Part shown: positions 47,885 to 55,771 of the stretch, piece by piece | Layout: each line of letters opens with the position of its first letter | Numbering within the stretch: position 1 is the first letter of the stretch | From: Gemmatimonadota bacterium | Lineage (GTDB): Bacteria; Gemmatimonadota; Gemmatimonadetes; Longimicrobiales; Gaopeijiaceae | Length of the DNA stretch: 57,527 bases | NCBI GenBank assembly: GCA_022564055.1 | Contig: JADFMD010000008.1 | Coordinates: 1 to 57,527 of the forward strand | Direction of reading: 5' to 3' | Notes under the pieces: model-generated | Database searches by the model: none | Told to the model about the DNA's origin: nothing | What the model saw: the letters and a program-made list of their open reading frames with translations, nothing else | Program-made: the position numbers and the translations under genes

Positions 47885-48436
47885 TCAGTCTCCTTCCGGT
47901 TGATGGCCCGTGAGAGTCCGACCCGCTGACGTAGGCGGGACCGCACGGCCCTGACGCGACTCCGCCGGTCCGGTGACCTCGAGCCGATCGCGCAGAATCT
48001 CCAGGATCTCGGTGAGGCGGCTGGCATCTTCATTGGAAAGAGCCGCCTGCATTCGGGCGTCCATCTCTTGGATTGGCCCGTCCATCTCTTTGAGAAGGTC
48101 GAGACCTGCCCGGGTGATCCGCACACACACCATCCGCCGATTGGTCGGGTTGGGGCGCCGGCTGAGGAGGCCACGCTTCCGGAGCTTTTCAACCAGGCGT
48201 GTCGTGTTGGCCGTCCGGTTCAGCATCCGTTGCTGAACGTCGCCTAGACAGTACGTACCCTCCCGATTGCCGCGCAGGATCCGGAGAATGTTGTACTGCT
48301 CGTGAGAGATTCCGAATGCGTTCAACTCCCCTTGCACGATCCGCAGCAGCCAATTGCTTGTGAAGTGCAGGTTGAGGACCGCCTCGGTGTGAACGCTCCT
48401 GAACGTGGATTGCTGGATTTCTTCAGATAGTTTCAC
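47885..48436 (-). CDS. MarR-family transcriptional regulator
   Basis: Winged-helix repressor of about 183 residues from a GTG at 48436. The start was chosen because the N-terminus MKLSEEIQQSTFRSVHTEAV is family-typical; the frame is open 29 codons further upstream to an ATG at 48523 without such character. The winged-helix core is FGISHEQYNILRILRGNREG through CLGDVQQRML, NRTANTTRLVEKLRKRGLL, and the wing NPTNRRMVCVRITRAG. A C-terminal dimer helix (MDARMQAALSNEDASRLTEI) and a disordered tail follow. Divergent from the NmrA-like gene; a palindromic operator lies between them. MarR proteins usually repress themselves and a neighbour and lose DNA binding on ligand or oxidant; the ligand here is unknown. 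Confidence 0.92.
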   Translation of the reverse strand: MKLSEEIQQSTFRSVHTEAVLNLHFTSNWLLRIVQGELNAFGISHEQYNILRILRGNREGTYCLGDVQQRMLNRTANTTRLVEKLRKRGLLSRRPNPTNRRMVCVRITRAGLDLLKEMDGPIQEMDARMQAALSNEDASRLTEILEILRDRLEVTGPAESRQGRAVPPTSAGRTLTGHQPEGD

Positions 48437-48527
48437 GGGTGCTCTTGTCCCTCGGCCTAGGGTTTTGATCTGATCGAGACTCCGGCGTCCACCCGAAAGG
48501 TCCCTGAAAGGAACCCCTCTCAATCTC

Positions 48528-48557
48528 TTGACACGAGAACAGATACCGTTAATCTTG
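48528..48557 (+). promoter_or_regulatory. Promoter of the NmrA-family gene
   Basis: TTGACA (48528-48533) is a perfect -35, and TAATCT (48550-48555) is a fair -10 with a 16-base spacer. The same bases also fit the Bacteroidota layout: TTG (48528-48530), 19 bases, then TAATCTTG (48550-48557) against TAnnTTTG. Transcription would start near 48562, inside the palindromes. Reading both ways is inference. Confidence 0.55.
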
Positions 48558-48559
48558 TG

Positions 48560-48581
48560 TATTCAACATTTGAATATTCAA
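48560..48581. promoter_or_regulatory. MarR operator with three alternating half-sites
   Basis: TATTCAA (48560-48566), a 3-base gap (CAT), then TTGAATA (48570-48576) form a 17-bp inverted repeat. The second half is shared with a perfect 12-bp palindrome TTGAATATTCAA (48570-48581). Three half-sites therefore alternate, overlapping the likely start of transcription of the NmrA-like gene and 124-145 bases from the MarR start. Strong operator candidate. Confidence 0.7.
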
Positions 48582-48639
48582 TAATTAGGTCGCTACGTCA
48601 AGACGCTCGGGCGGGCGACCGAAGTCAAGGAGAGGTACG

Positions 48640-49533
48640 ATGTCGAACTCAAAGCTGGTCCTCGTCACCGGAGTTACAGGGAAGCAGGGCGGTGCCGTCG
48701 CCCGCGCACTGCTTGAGAAGGGCCATCGCGTTCGCGGCCTGACACGAAACGTGGACGGTGCCGCGGCACAGGCCGTGGCGGCACTCGGTGTGGATCTCGT
48801 GACGGGTGACTTCGGGGCTCCGGACTCTCTCTCCACTGCCACCACCGGCGTCGATACGGTGTTCGCCATGAGTACCCCGTTTGAAGCGGGGGAGGCGGCC
48901 GAGGTCGCTCAGGGAAAGGCGATCGTGGATGCGGCCGTCGCGGCTGGGGTCGATCACTTCGTGTACACATCCGTCGCCTCGGCCGACAAGAGCACCGGGA
49001 TCCCACATTTCGACAGCAAATGGGAGGTCGAGCAGTACCTCGCCTCGACCGACTTGGACTGGAGTGTGATCGCTCCGGTCTACTTCATGGAGAATCTTTT
49101 CTTTGGGCAGAACCTGGATGCCCTCCAGACTGGCTCATATCCGTTGCCTCTTCCCGCCGATCTTTCCCTGCAGCAGGTGGCCGTGAGCGACATTGGCGCC
49201 TTCGGTGCGCTCGTGGTCGATAGAAAGGACGAATTCGTGAGCCGTCGGGTGGAGATCGCGAGCGACGAGTTGACGTCCGAGCGGACCGCGGTGGTCCTAG
49301 GGCAGCTCCTGGACCGGGCCGTGGAGCACTACGAGGTGCCCATGGACCAGATCCGAGCTTTCAGCGAGGATTTCGCGTTGATGTACGAGTGGTTCATCGA
49401 AACAGGATACTCGGTCGATATCGAGGGCCTCCGAACCGCTTATCCGGAGGTGGGGTGGTGCCGGTTCGCCGACTGGGCCGCCTCGGTCGTTCCATCGGCC
49501 TTGGCCGAGGCGGAACGCTCGGCGGGCGCCTAG
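48640..49533 (+). CDS. NmrA-like NAD(P)-binding protein
   Basis: Rossmann-fold protein of 297 residues of the atypical short-chain dehydrogenase NmrA/HSCARG group, which includes redox-sensing regulators and quinone or aldehyde reductases such as QorB-like proteins. The dinucleotide motif is GVTGKQGG at 11-18, and the NADP-selecting Arg is in LTRNVDG. Later motifs: DTVFAMSTPF, HFVYTSVASADKSTGIPHFDSK and VIAPVYFMENLFF. The catalytic Tyr-Lys pair of classical SDRs is absent, as usual for the group. AAGGAGAGG is well placed before the ATG. A divergent MarR gene and its operator make it the probable regulated target, possibly as a response to an electrophile or oxidant (inference). Confidence 0.9.
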   Translation: MSNSKLVLVTGVTGKQGGAVARALLEKGHRVRGLTRNVDGAAAQAVAALGVDLVTGDFGAPDSLSTATTGVDTVFAMSTPFEAGEAAEVAQGKAIVDAAVAAGVDHFVYTSVASADKSTGIPHFDSKWEVEQYLASTDLDWSVIAPVYFMENLFFGQNLDALQTGSYPLPLPADLSLQQVAVSDIGAFGALVVDRKDEFVSRRVEIASDELTSERTAVVLGQLLDRAVEHYEVPMDQIRAFSEDFALMYEWFIETGYSVDIEGLRTAYPEVGWCRFADWAASVVPSALAEAERSAGA

Positions 49534-49648
49534 AGCTCGCGGGGACCCCTTAAACTGGCCCTACCCGCATTGGGGATTACCTTAACCGGGGCGGGTGACG
49601 CACTAGGCGACGCTCCGCCCGGGTCGATCTGCCGGTTTCGGAGGGTAA

Positions 49649-52471
49649 ATGGATCGGAAGTGGGTGTATCTTTTCGACGAGCTCAAAGCTGCGGAAGCCG
49701 CGGCGGGTGATTGGGAGGCGGTCCGGGGGCTTCTTGGTGGGAAGGGCGCGAATCTAGCGGAAATGGCGCGGATTCAGGTCCCCGTGCCCTCCGGCTTCAC
49801 GGTGACAACCGAGGCGTGCATCGCCTACCTAGCGGTTCAGGGCAGTTTTCCCGCGGACATCTGGCAACAAGAGATCGAGGCCCTGAGCCGGATCGAGGCC
49901 GAAACGGGCAAGGAGTTCGGGAATCCCGAAAAGCCCTTGCTGGTTTCGTGCCGATCGGGGGCGAAATTCTCGATGCCCGGGATGATGGACACCATCCTGA
50001 ACCTGGGCTTGAACGACCAGGTGGCCGAAGGGATGGTGGAGCTCACGGGTGACGCGCGCTTCGTGTACGACTCCTATCGACGGTTGATTCAGATGTTCGG
50101 GACCGTGGTTCGGGGGATGGAAGACGAGGTTTTCCAAGCGGTCATCGAACAGAGTCGATTGGCTGCCGGGGTCGTCTCGGATACAGAGCTTGGAGCGGAT
50201 GATTGGATGGCCCTCACGCAGCGCTTCAAGGAGCTCGTCCGGACACACACCCGGGCCCCCTTCCCGCAAGATCCTTTGGAACAATTGCAGGCGGCCACGG
50301 AGGCCGTGTTCGATTCCTGGAATACGAAACGCGCCGTCGACTACCGAAACGCATCGGGAATTCCGCACGACCTCGGTACGGCGGTGAACATCCAGACGAT
50401 GGTCTTCGGGAATATGGGCGAGTCGTCCGGGACGGGAGTCGTGATGTCCCGCAACCCGTCCACCGGAGAGCCGGGGCTGCACGGGGACTTCTTGGTGAAC
50501 GCCCAAGGAGAGGACGTGGTGGATGGAACCCGGAAGACCCTCGACATCAGCGTGATGGCGAAACTGTTCCCGGGGCCCCACAAGCAGCTCCGTGAGATCG
50601 CGGATACGCTCGAGCACCACTACCGAAATATGCAGGACCTCGAGTTCACGGTCGAAAACGGAACCCTGTGGCTCCTCCAGACGCGAAACGGTAAACGCAC
50701 CGCTCAGGCGGAGGTGCGGATCGCCGTGGACATGGTTGAGGAGAAGCTCCTTGGCCGAGAGGAGGCCGTGCTCCGGGTGAGCCCCGAGCAGGTGGATTTC
50801 TATCTACATCCTCAGTTCGACGAGGAGGCCAGAGCCAAGGCACAGGTGTTCGCGAAGGGTCTTAACGTATCGCCTGGAGCGGCTGTAGGGATCGTCGCAT
50901 TCGATGCGGATACGGCAGAGCGATGGGCCAAGGAGGACGGAAAAGCGGTAATCATGGTGCGGCCCGAGACGAGGCCCGACGACGTTCACGGGATGCTCGC
51001 GGCGGAGGGGATCGTTACCAGCCGGGGGGGACGGACCAGCCACGCGGCATTGGTAGCACGTCAGTTCGGTAAGCCGGCAGTCGTCGGCGTCGAGGACCTC
51101 GATATCGATTTGAACGACCGCGAGGCGCGGGTCGGAGACCTCACGATTCGGGAGGGGGCTGAAATTTCCATCGATGGGGCGCGCGGAGAAGTCTACCTGG
51201 GCGCACTACCGACCGTCGTTCCGGACATCGAGGACCCTTGGCTCACCAAACTGCTGGGTTGGGCGGACGAGTTCCGGACCCTCGAGGTCTGGGCGAATGC
51301 GGACTACCCCGATGATGCTCGCCGCGCCCGCGATTTGGGGGCCCAGGGAATCGGCCTTTGCCGGACTGAGCATATGTTCTTCGAGGAAGATCGCCTCCCT
51401 GTGATGCGGGAGATGATCATGGCCCGAAACCATCTGGAGCGCGAGGACGCCCTCGATCGGCTCCTACCCCTTCAGCGCAGTGATTTCGAGGGGCTCTTCC
51501 GGACCATGGACGGTCTTCCGGTCGTGGTGCGTCTTCTGGACCCCCCGCTTCACGAGTTCCTCCCCGACCATCAGGAGCTCCTGCGCGAGTTGGCGGAGCT
51601 CAAGGTCCGGCTCCAGCACCTGGAAACGCTTCGCGAGATCGACGACACACTCGAGGAGATCCGGGAGAAACAAGATTTCCTCGAGCGGACCGAGGATCTT
51701 CTGGAGGCGAATCCCATGCTGGGCACGCGCGGGGTCCGTCTCGGAATGCTACGCCCGGAAATCACCCGTATGCAGGCTCGTGCCCTCTTTCAGGCCGCGG
51801 CGCGCTGCGTGCGCGATGGGGTCGACGTCAAGCTCGAGGTCATGATCCCCTTGGTGTCACACGTGAACGAGCTCAAGACCCAGCGTCAACTGGTGGAAGC
51901 CGAGGCGCTGAAAGTGATGGAGGAAGAGGAGCAGGAGATACCGTATAAGCTCGGGACGATGATCGAGATCCCGCGGGCGGCCCTCACAGCGGACGAAATT
52001 GCGGCGTCGGCTGATTTCTTCTCGTTCGGAACGAACGATCTGACGCAGACGGTATTCGGGATCTCCCGGGACGACGCTGAATCGGGATTCCTTCTTCATT
52101 ACCTGGAGCAGGGCGTTCTCCCCGATAATCCGTTCGCGACCCTCGACATAGAGGGAGTGGGGAAAATCATGCGGATGGCGGTTGAACTTGGGCGAGGCGT
52201 CCGTCCGGATCTCGAGATCGGGATCTGCGGCGAGCACGGAGGCGATCCCCGTTCGGTGGAATTCTGCCACAACTTGGGCCTGAACTACGTGAGTTGCTCT
52301 CCGTTCCGTGTCCCGGTCGCACGCCTCGCGGCAGCGCAGGCGGCTGTAAAAGAGGCGGGCTGGCATCCGATGCCCGCGGCGCCCAGGGACGAATTCCGGA
52401 AGGAGAGGGTGCCAGGCGCTGCGCCGGCGGCGAAGGAGACTGCTGCCTCCCCTCCGGACGCGGTGGGTTGA
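49649..52471 (+). CDS. ppdK: Pyruvate, phosphate dikinase
   Basis: PPDK of 940 residues, reversibly converting pyruvate, ATP and phosphate to PEP, AMP and pyrophosphate; a gluconeogenic or glycolytic node enzyme. The N-terminal ATP-grasp domain (GGKGANLAEMARIQVPVPSG) is followed by the swivelling phospho-His domain with the catalytic His at residue 465 in GGRTSHAALVARQFGK. The C-terminal PEP/pyruvate TIM barrel ends with GICGEHGGDPRSVEF and NYVSCSPFRVPVARLAAAQA, carrying the catalytic Cys. The enzyme is some 40-60 residues longer than usual because of a Pro/Ala/Lys-rich tail of unknown function. It works with maeB and pckA found 16-20 kb away. Confidence 0.96.
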   Translation: MDRKWVYLFDELKAAEAAAGDWEAVRGLLGGKGANLAEMARIQVPVPSGFTVTTEACIAYLAVQGSFPADIWQQEIEALSRIEAETGKEFGNPEKPLLVSCRSGAKFSMPGMMDTILNLGLNDQVAEGMVELTGDARFVYDSYRRLIQMFGTVVRGMEDEVFQAVIEQSRLAAGVVSDTELGADDWMALTQRFKELVRTHTRAPFPQDPLEQLQAATEAVFDSWNTKRAVDYRNASGIPHDLGTAVNIQTMVFGNMGESSGTGVVMSRNPSTGEPGLHGDFLVNAQGEDVVDGTRKTLDISVMAKLFPGPHKQLREIADTLEHHYRNMQDLEFTVENGTLWLLQTRNGKRTAQAEVRIAVDMVEEKLLGREEAVLRVSPEQVDFYLHPQFDEEARAKAQVFAKGLNVSPGAAVGIVAFDADTAERWAKEDGKAVIMVRPETRPDDVHGMLAAEGIVTSRGGRTSHAALVARQFGKPAVVGVEDLDIDLNDREARVGDLTIREGAEISIDGARGEVYLGALPTVVPDIEDPWLTKLLGWADEFRTLEVWANADYPDDARRARDLGAQGIGLCRTEHMFFEEDRLPVMREMIMARNHLEREDALDRLLPLQRSDFEGLFRTMDGLPVVVRLLDPPLHEFLPDHQELLRELAELKVRLQHLETLREIDDTLEEIREKQDFLERTEDLLEANPMLGTRGVRLGMLRPEITRMQARALFQAAARCVRDGVDVKLEVMIPLVSHVNELKTQRQLVEAEALKVMEEEEQEIPYKLGTMIEIPRAALTADEIAASADFFSFGTNDLTQTVFGISRDDAESGFLLHYLEQGVLPDNPFATLDIEGVGKIMRMAVELGRGVRPDLEIGICGEHGGDPRSVEFCHNLGLNYVSCSPFRVPVARLAAAQAAVKEAGWHPMPAAPRDEFRKERVPGAAPAAKETAASPPDAVG

Positions 52472-52500
52472 GGCGAACACCGAGAACCGGTGAGATAATC

Positions 52501-53484
52501 ATGAAGAAATCCTGCCGAACATCACCGTCGCGCCTTTGCCTCGGTCTGGTGGCGTTGTGTACCCTCCTCGCCCCTCCCGGGCTCTTCGCCCTCACGCCAA
52601 TGGGTGCGCAACAGGGGGACGACATTCGCCTCAGCCGCGTGATCGACCTCCTCGACGGGGGAGAGGCGGTCTTCGGAATCATCAGCTCAGACCGGTCCCT
52701 CAACAATGCCCGCTCCCTCGCCAGGTCCGGCCTGGATTTCATCATCATCGACATGGAGCACGGCCCGTGGAGCCCCGAGACTCTGCGGATCTTCCTCCTC
52801 GGCATGACCGACAGACAGAGGACCGCGGCCAACGGTCACCTGCAGATGGCCGTCACCCCCCTCGTCCGGGTTCCTCAGAACGGCGTGGAGATGATGAGCT
52901 TCGTGGTGAAGCAGGCGCTGGATGTGGGAGTGTTCGGCGTCATGTTTCCCATGATCGAGAACCGCGAGCAGGCGCTCAACGCGGTGTCGTCGATGCGGTA
53001 CCCCCGGCCACTGAGCTCCGACATCCGTGAGCCCAATGGCCGTCGCGGTCGTTCGCCGGGCATCGCCTCCTGGTTTTGGGGAATCGGAGGCGGCGCGTAC
53101 TACCAGAGCGCTGATGTATGGCCCCTGAGCTCCGGTGGAGAGTTGCTCACGATAATCCAGGTCGAGACCCCGGGTGCCGTCGAGAGGATCGAGGAGATCA
53201 TCACCACCCCCGGCGTCGGCGTCATCTTCATCGGTCCGTCGGACCTCTCCACGCAGATGGGCTACGGCGACAACCCCGGCGCGCCCCAGGTGGAGCAGGC
53301 CATCCAAACGGTTCTGGCCGCTTGTCTGCGCCACGACGTACCGTGCGCGATCACTACGGGCGCCGCTTCGGTGGAGGATCGTCTCAGCCAAGGGTTCCGC
53401 ATGGTGACGGTGGGAGGGGACGGCGGGATTACCGCGGGGACCGCACGCGCTCTCGGATTAGGCCGGAGCGCGGCAGGGCGCTAG
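52501..53484 (+). CDS. Exported HpcH/HpaI aldolase-like protein
   Basis: Member of the HpcH/HpaI (class II pyruvate aldolase, citrate lyase beta) family, 327 residues from the ATG at 52501. The family core is visible: FIIIDMEHGPWSPETLRIFL, VFPMIENREQALNAV-like strand (here GVMFPMIENREQALNAV), VQVETPGAVERIEEI with the metal-binding Glu, and FIGPSDLSTQMGYG with the Asp. The unusual part is the N-terminus: a basic start and hydrophobic stretch (SRLCLGLVALCTLLAPPG) with AQQ after it, a signal peptide that relatives do not have. It would act outside the cytoplasm (inference). It follows ppdK by 29 bp, so it may be co-transcribed. The true substrate is unknown. Confidence 0.85.
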   Translation: MKKSCRTSPSRLCLGLVALCTLLAPPGLFALTPMGAQQGDDIRLSRVIDLLDGGEAVFGIISSDRSLNNARSLARSGLDFIIIDMEHGPWSPETLRIFLLGMTDRQRTAANGHLQMAVTPLVRVPQNGVEMMSFVVKQALDVGVFGVMFPMIENREQALNAVSSMRYPRPLSSDIREPNGRRGRSPGIASWFWGIGGGAYYQSADVWPLSSGGELLTIIQVETPGAVERIEEIITTPGVGVIFIGPSDLSTQMGYGDNPGAPQVEQAIQTVLAACLRHDVPCAITTGAASVEDRLSQGFRMVTVGGDGGITAGTARALGLGRSAAGR

Positions 53485-53519
53485 AGGCGGGCCCAGGCGC
53501 GCTACGCCTCGGCGCTGCT

Positions 53520-54587
53520 TTAGAAGATGGCGATCGGGTTTACCGGGGAGCCCGTGCCGTTGGGAATCGGTAGCGGCGCGAGCATCAGCATGAACTCCCA
53601 TCGTCCTTGGGCCGCCGCCACCTCACTCAGCGCATCTAAATCCGCACGGTCGAGGAGATGTATTCCCAGCATGGTCAACGCGAAGTCGTGCAAGGCGAGC
53701 CTGGGAAGCTCGCCGGGTGGCCGTGGCATATAGCCTGGAGTCTCCCACCCGATGAGCGCCACGTCCCGAGCCTTCAGCCAGGGGATGACCGAGTTGTCGA
53801 GCCCCGCCGCCTCGGCCCCGGTATCGAACGCTCCTATCGCCTCCTGCCTGGCCCAACGGCCCCATCGCAGGAGGAACGCGTCGCCCGGACCGACTTTTAC
53901 ACCGATACGCGCCTCCCACGCCTCCAGATCCTCGACGGTGATGCGCGTACCCGGCTCCAGGTAAGGCACCCCCTTGAGCCGGGGAATATCGTAAAGCACG
54001 CCGCGGGTCACGATTCCGTTTTTCAGCGTGAGGATGTCGTTTTTCAACGCGCCCTCTTCCATCGTGACCAGGTCGGCCACGTCATAGCCGTTCCACATCT
54101 TGCCGTCGAAAAAGCGATGGGCGAAGCCGTCGATGTGTGTCGTGCCGGGGCCGTGAATGCACCGATAGGCGATCCGATCGGTAGCCCCGCTCCGGTTGGC
54201 GTTGGCCATCTCCCATTCGAGGGGGCAGGGGTTGTCGATGGTCCGTTCGGTCTGCGCAGTCGAGGCGAGCGACACGGTGATCCCCTCCCGCACCAGCGCA
54301 GTCGCGGCTAACCGCTTCGCCGGAGTGATGAGGTTGAGCGCGCCGAGCTCGTCATCCGGCCCCCAACGGCCCCAGTTCGAGAGCTCCACCTGCCACCGCT
54401 CGTACTCGGCTTCCGTGATCAACGGCGGGACTTCTTGGGCGCTGACGATGGGAACGGCGCCAAGGAGGACCATGAAGCCAAAGACCGCGAGCGCCCCTAA
54501 GAGCCGGGGAGCAAAGGTTCGACGGGCAATAAACCGTTGTTCTGCGCCGCGGCGTCCCGCCTTCCAGTTTCTCGCGTTCATCAGCAT
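53520..54587 (-). CDS. Exported cyclase-family protein (kynurenine formamidase-like)
   Basis: Protein of 355 residues from the cyclase/KynB family, metal-dependent hydrolases acting on formylkynurenine or other amides. The metal site motif HGPGTTHIDGFAH corresponds to the family HxGTHxDxPxH. The N-terminal 55 residues include a signal peptide (LLGALAVFGFMVLLGAVPIVSA) after a long basic leader, so it is exported, which is known for some members. Also seen: LGALNLITPAKRLAATALVREG and GDAFLLRWGRWARQEAIG. The ATG at 54587 has GGAGGAGG beside it; a second ATG at 54581 is equally possible. It follows the DUF3500 gene by 24 bp in the same direction, so the two are co-transcribed. Confidence 0.88.
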   Translation of the reverse strand: MLMNARNWKAGRRGAEQRFIARRTFAPRLLGALAVFGFMVLLGAVPIVSAQEVPPLITEAEYERWQVELSNWGRWGPDDELGALNLITPAKRLAATALVREGITVSLASTAQTERTIDNPCPLEWEMANANRSGATDRIAYRCIHGPGTTHIDGFAHRFFDGKMWNGYDVADLVTMEEGALKNDILTLKNGIVTRGVLYDIPRLKGVPYLEPGTRITVEDLEAWEARIGVKVGPGDAFLLRWGRWARQEAIGAFDTGAEAAGLDNSVIPWLKARDVALIGWETPGYMPRPPGELPRLALHDFALTMLGIHLLDRADLDALSEVAAAQGRWEFMLMLAPLPIPNGTGSPVNPIAIF

Positions 54588-54611
54588 GGGCCTCCTCCCT
54601 GCTCCCAGCGT

Positions 54612-55673
54612 CTAGTGCACTACCTGCGCCATGTGGTCCCGCAACAGGTCGCGTCCGAAGTCCCCGTCGAAGTCACGCCACGCCGAGTGGATGTGATTCG
54701 GATCGCGTTGTGTGTGGTCGAACTCGATCAAGAAGCTGGGGCCTTGCACCCGGAAATAAGAAACGTCGCCGTACTCGGTCCCACCGGCCCATGCGAACGT
54801 GACATTCTCGATGCCATCATCTTGAACTTTTGCCAGTCGAAGCGCGGCGATGTCATCGCTCATCACCGACGTGTAGAACTCGATGACATCCATCAGCAGA
54901 TCGCGCTGCGCCGCCGTGAGGTCCGAGCCCACAATGCCCACCGGGGAGAGGGGATCGGGTGCGAGCTCCACGCCGCTCACGATGTTCGTCGGTGCGACCT
55001 CGTCGAGGATCGCGACCTCACGTTGTGACGCGTCCAGGGACGCGAGCAACGCTCGACCCGCATCCTCCAGGGAACCCAGTGGACGCAGCCCCGCTCTGGG
55101 TCCATCCCTGACCTCTGCAGGGCTCGCGGCCAGGAAGGTCGGCGCGCTGACGGTGATCGCCCCGTCGATGATCGTGAAGTGCAGCGAGAGGTGGTGTCCC
55201 TCAAACCTCCATGCCCACGTGCCGTCGGTCGAGGGTGTCCCGAACACGGACACGAAGTACAGGTCCGGGTCACGCGAAAACGCCTCGCCGCCCTCCAGCG
55301 CCTCTAGAATCGCTTCGAGCTCGATGATCTCGGTAGCGGTCATGTACCCGCTCTGACTGAGGCCAGTCTTGAGCAGATCATGGGCCAGGCTTCTCTGCTC
55401 GGTGCTCATATCCTCGAGGGGTAGTCCGTGGCGCTCGAACGTCTCGGGCGGGACGAAGTGAAACCGCTCTCGCTCGTCCGAATCGAAGTCGAACGTCGCG
55501 CGCTCCCTCTCCTCGTCAGACAAAGACATGAGAAACTGATCCGCGCCGCTCGCCATCTGTGCGACTTCCTGGGAGCCCGAGCCGGCCTCGCCGCCGCACG
55601 ACGCCCCTGCCAGACCAATCACCACCGGGAGACCTAAGAACATCGCCATACGCCCGATTGCGGACCGCTTCAT
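54612..55673 (-). CDS. DUF3500-family lipoprotein
   Basis: Protein of 353 residues of the DUF3500 family, which has no established function. The signal peptide MAMFLGLPVVIGLAGASC ends in a lipobox, giving a lipoprotein. The family core is clear: FLMSLSDEERERATFDFDSD at the start, PETFERHGLPLEDMSTEQR, FSVFGTPSTDGTWAWRFEGH-like segment (VFGTPSTDGTWAWRFEGHHL) and, near the end, SFLIEFDHTQRDPNHIHSAW with several conserved His. The His and Asp residues suggest metal binding, but this is not shown. Operon partner of the cyclase-family gene downstream (24 bp), so both may act on the same exported substrate. Confidence 0.85.
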   Translation of the reverse strand: MKRSAIGRMAMFLGLPVVIGLAGASCGGEAGSGSQEVAQMASGADQFLMSLSDEERERATFDFDSDERERFHFVPPETFERHGLPLEDMSTEQRSLAHDLLKTGLSQSGYMTATEIIELEAILEALEGGEAFSRDPDLYFVSVFGTPSTDGTWAWRFEGHHLSLHFTIIDGAITVSAPTFLAASPAEVRDGPRAGLRPLGSLEDAGRALLASLDASQREVAILDEVAPTNIVSGVELAPDPLSPVGIVGSDLTAAQRDLLMDVIEFYTSVMSDDIAALRLAKVQDDGIENVTFAWAGGTEYGDVSYFRVQGPSFLIEFDHTQRDPNHIHSAWRDFDGDFGRDLLRDHMAQVVH

Positions 55674-55709
55674 GGGTTCCTCCCCTAGATGCTATGAGAT
55701 GTAATCAAA

Positions 55710-55744
55710 CCCGCCCCTCCGCCGCATGGGGCGGGAGGGGCGGG
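55710..55744. terminator. Bidirectional-looking terminator hairpin
   Basis: CCCGCCCCTCC (55710-55720) and GGAGGGGCGGG (55734-55744) are perfect 11-bp complements. On the minus strand they are followed by TTTGATT; on the plus strand by CTTTT. It lies 28 bases beyond the heme-copper gene stop codon and would end that minus-strand transcript before the DUF3500 gene promoter. Confidence 0.75.
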
Positions 55745-55771
55745 CTTTTCCCCAACTACCTTTTACCCGCC

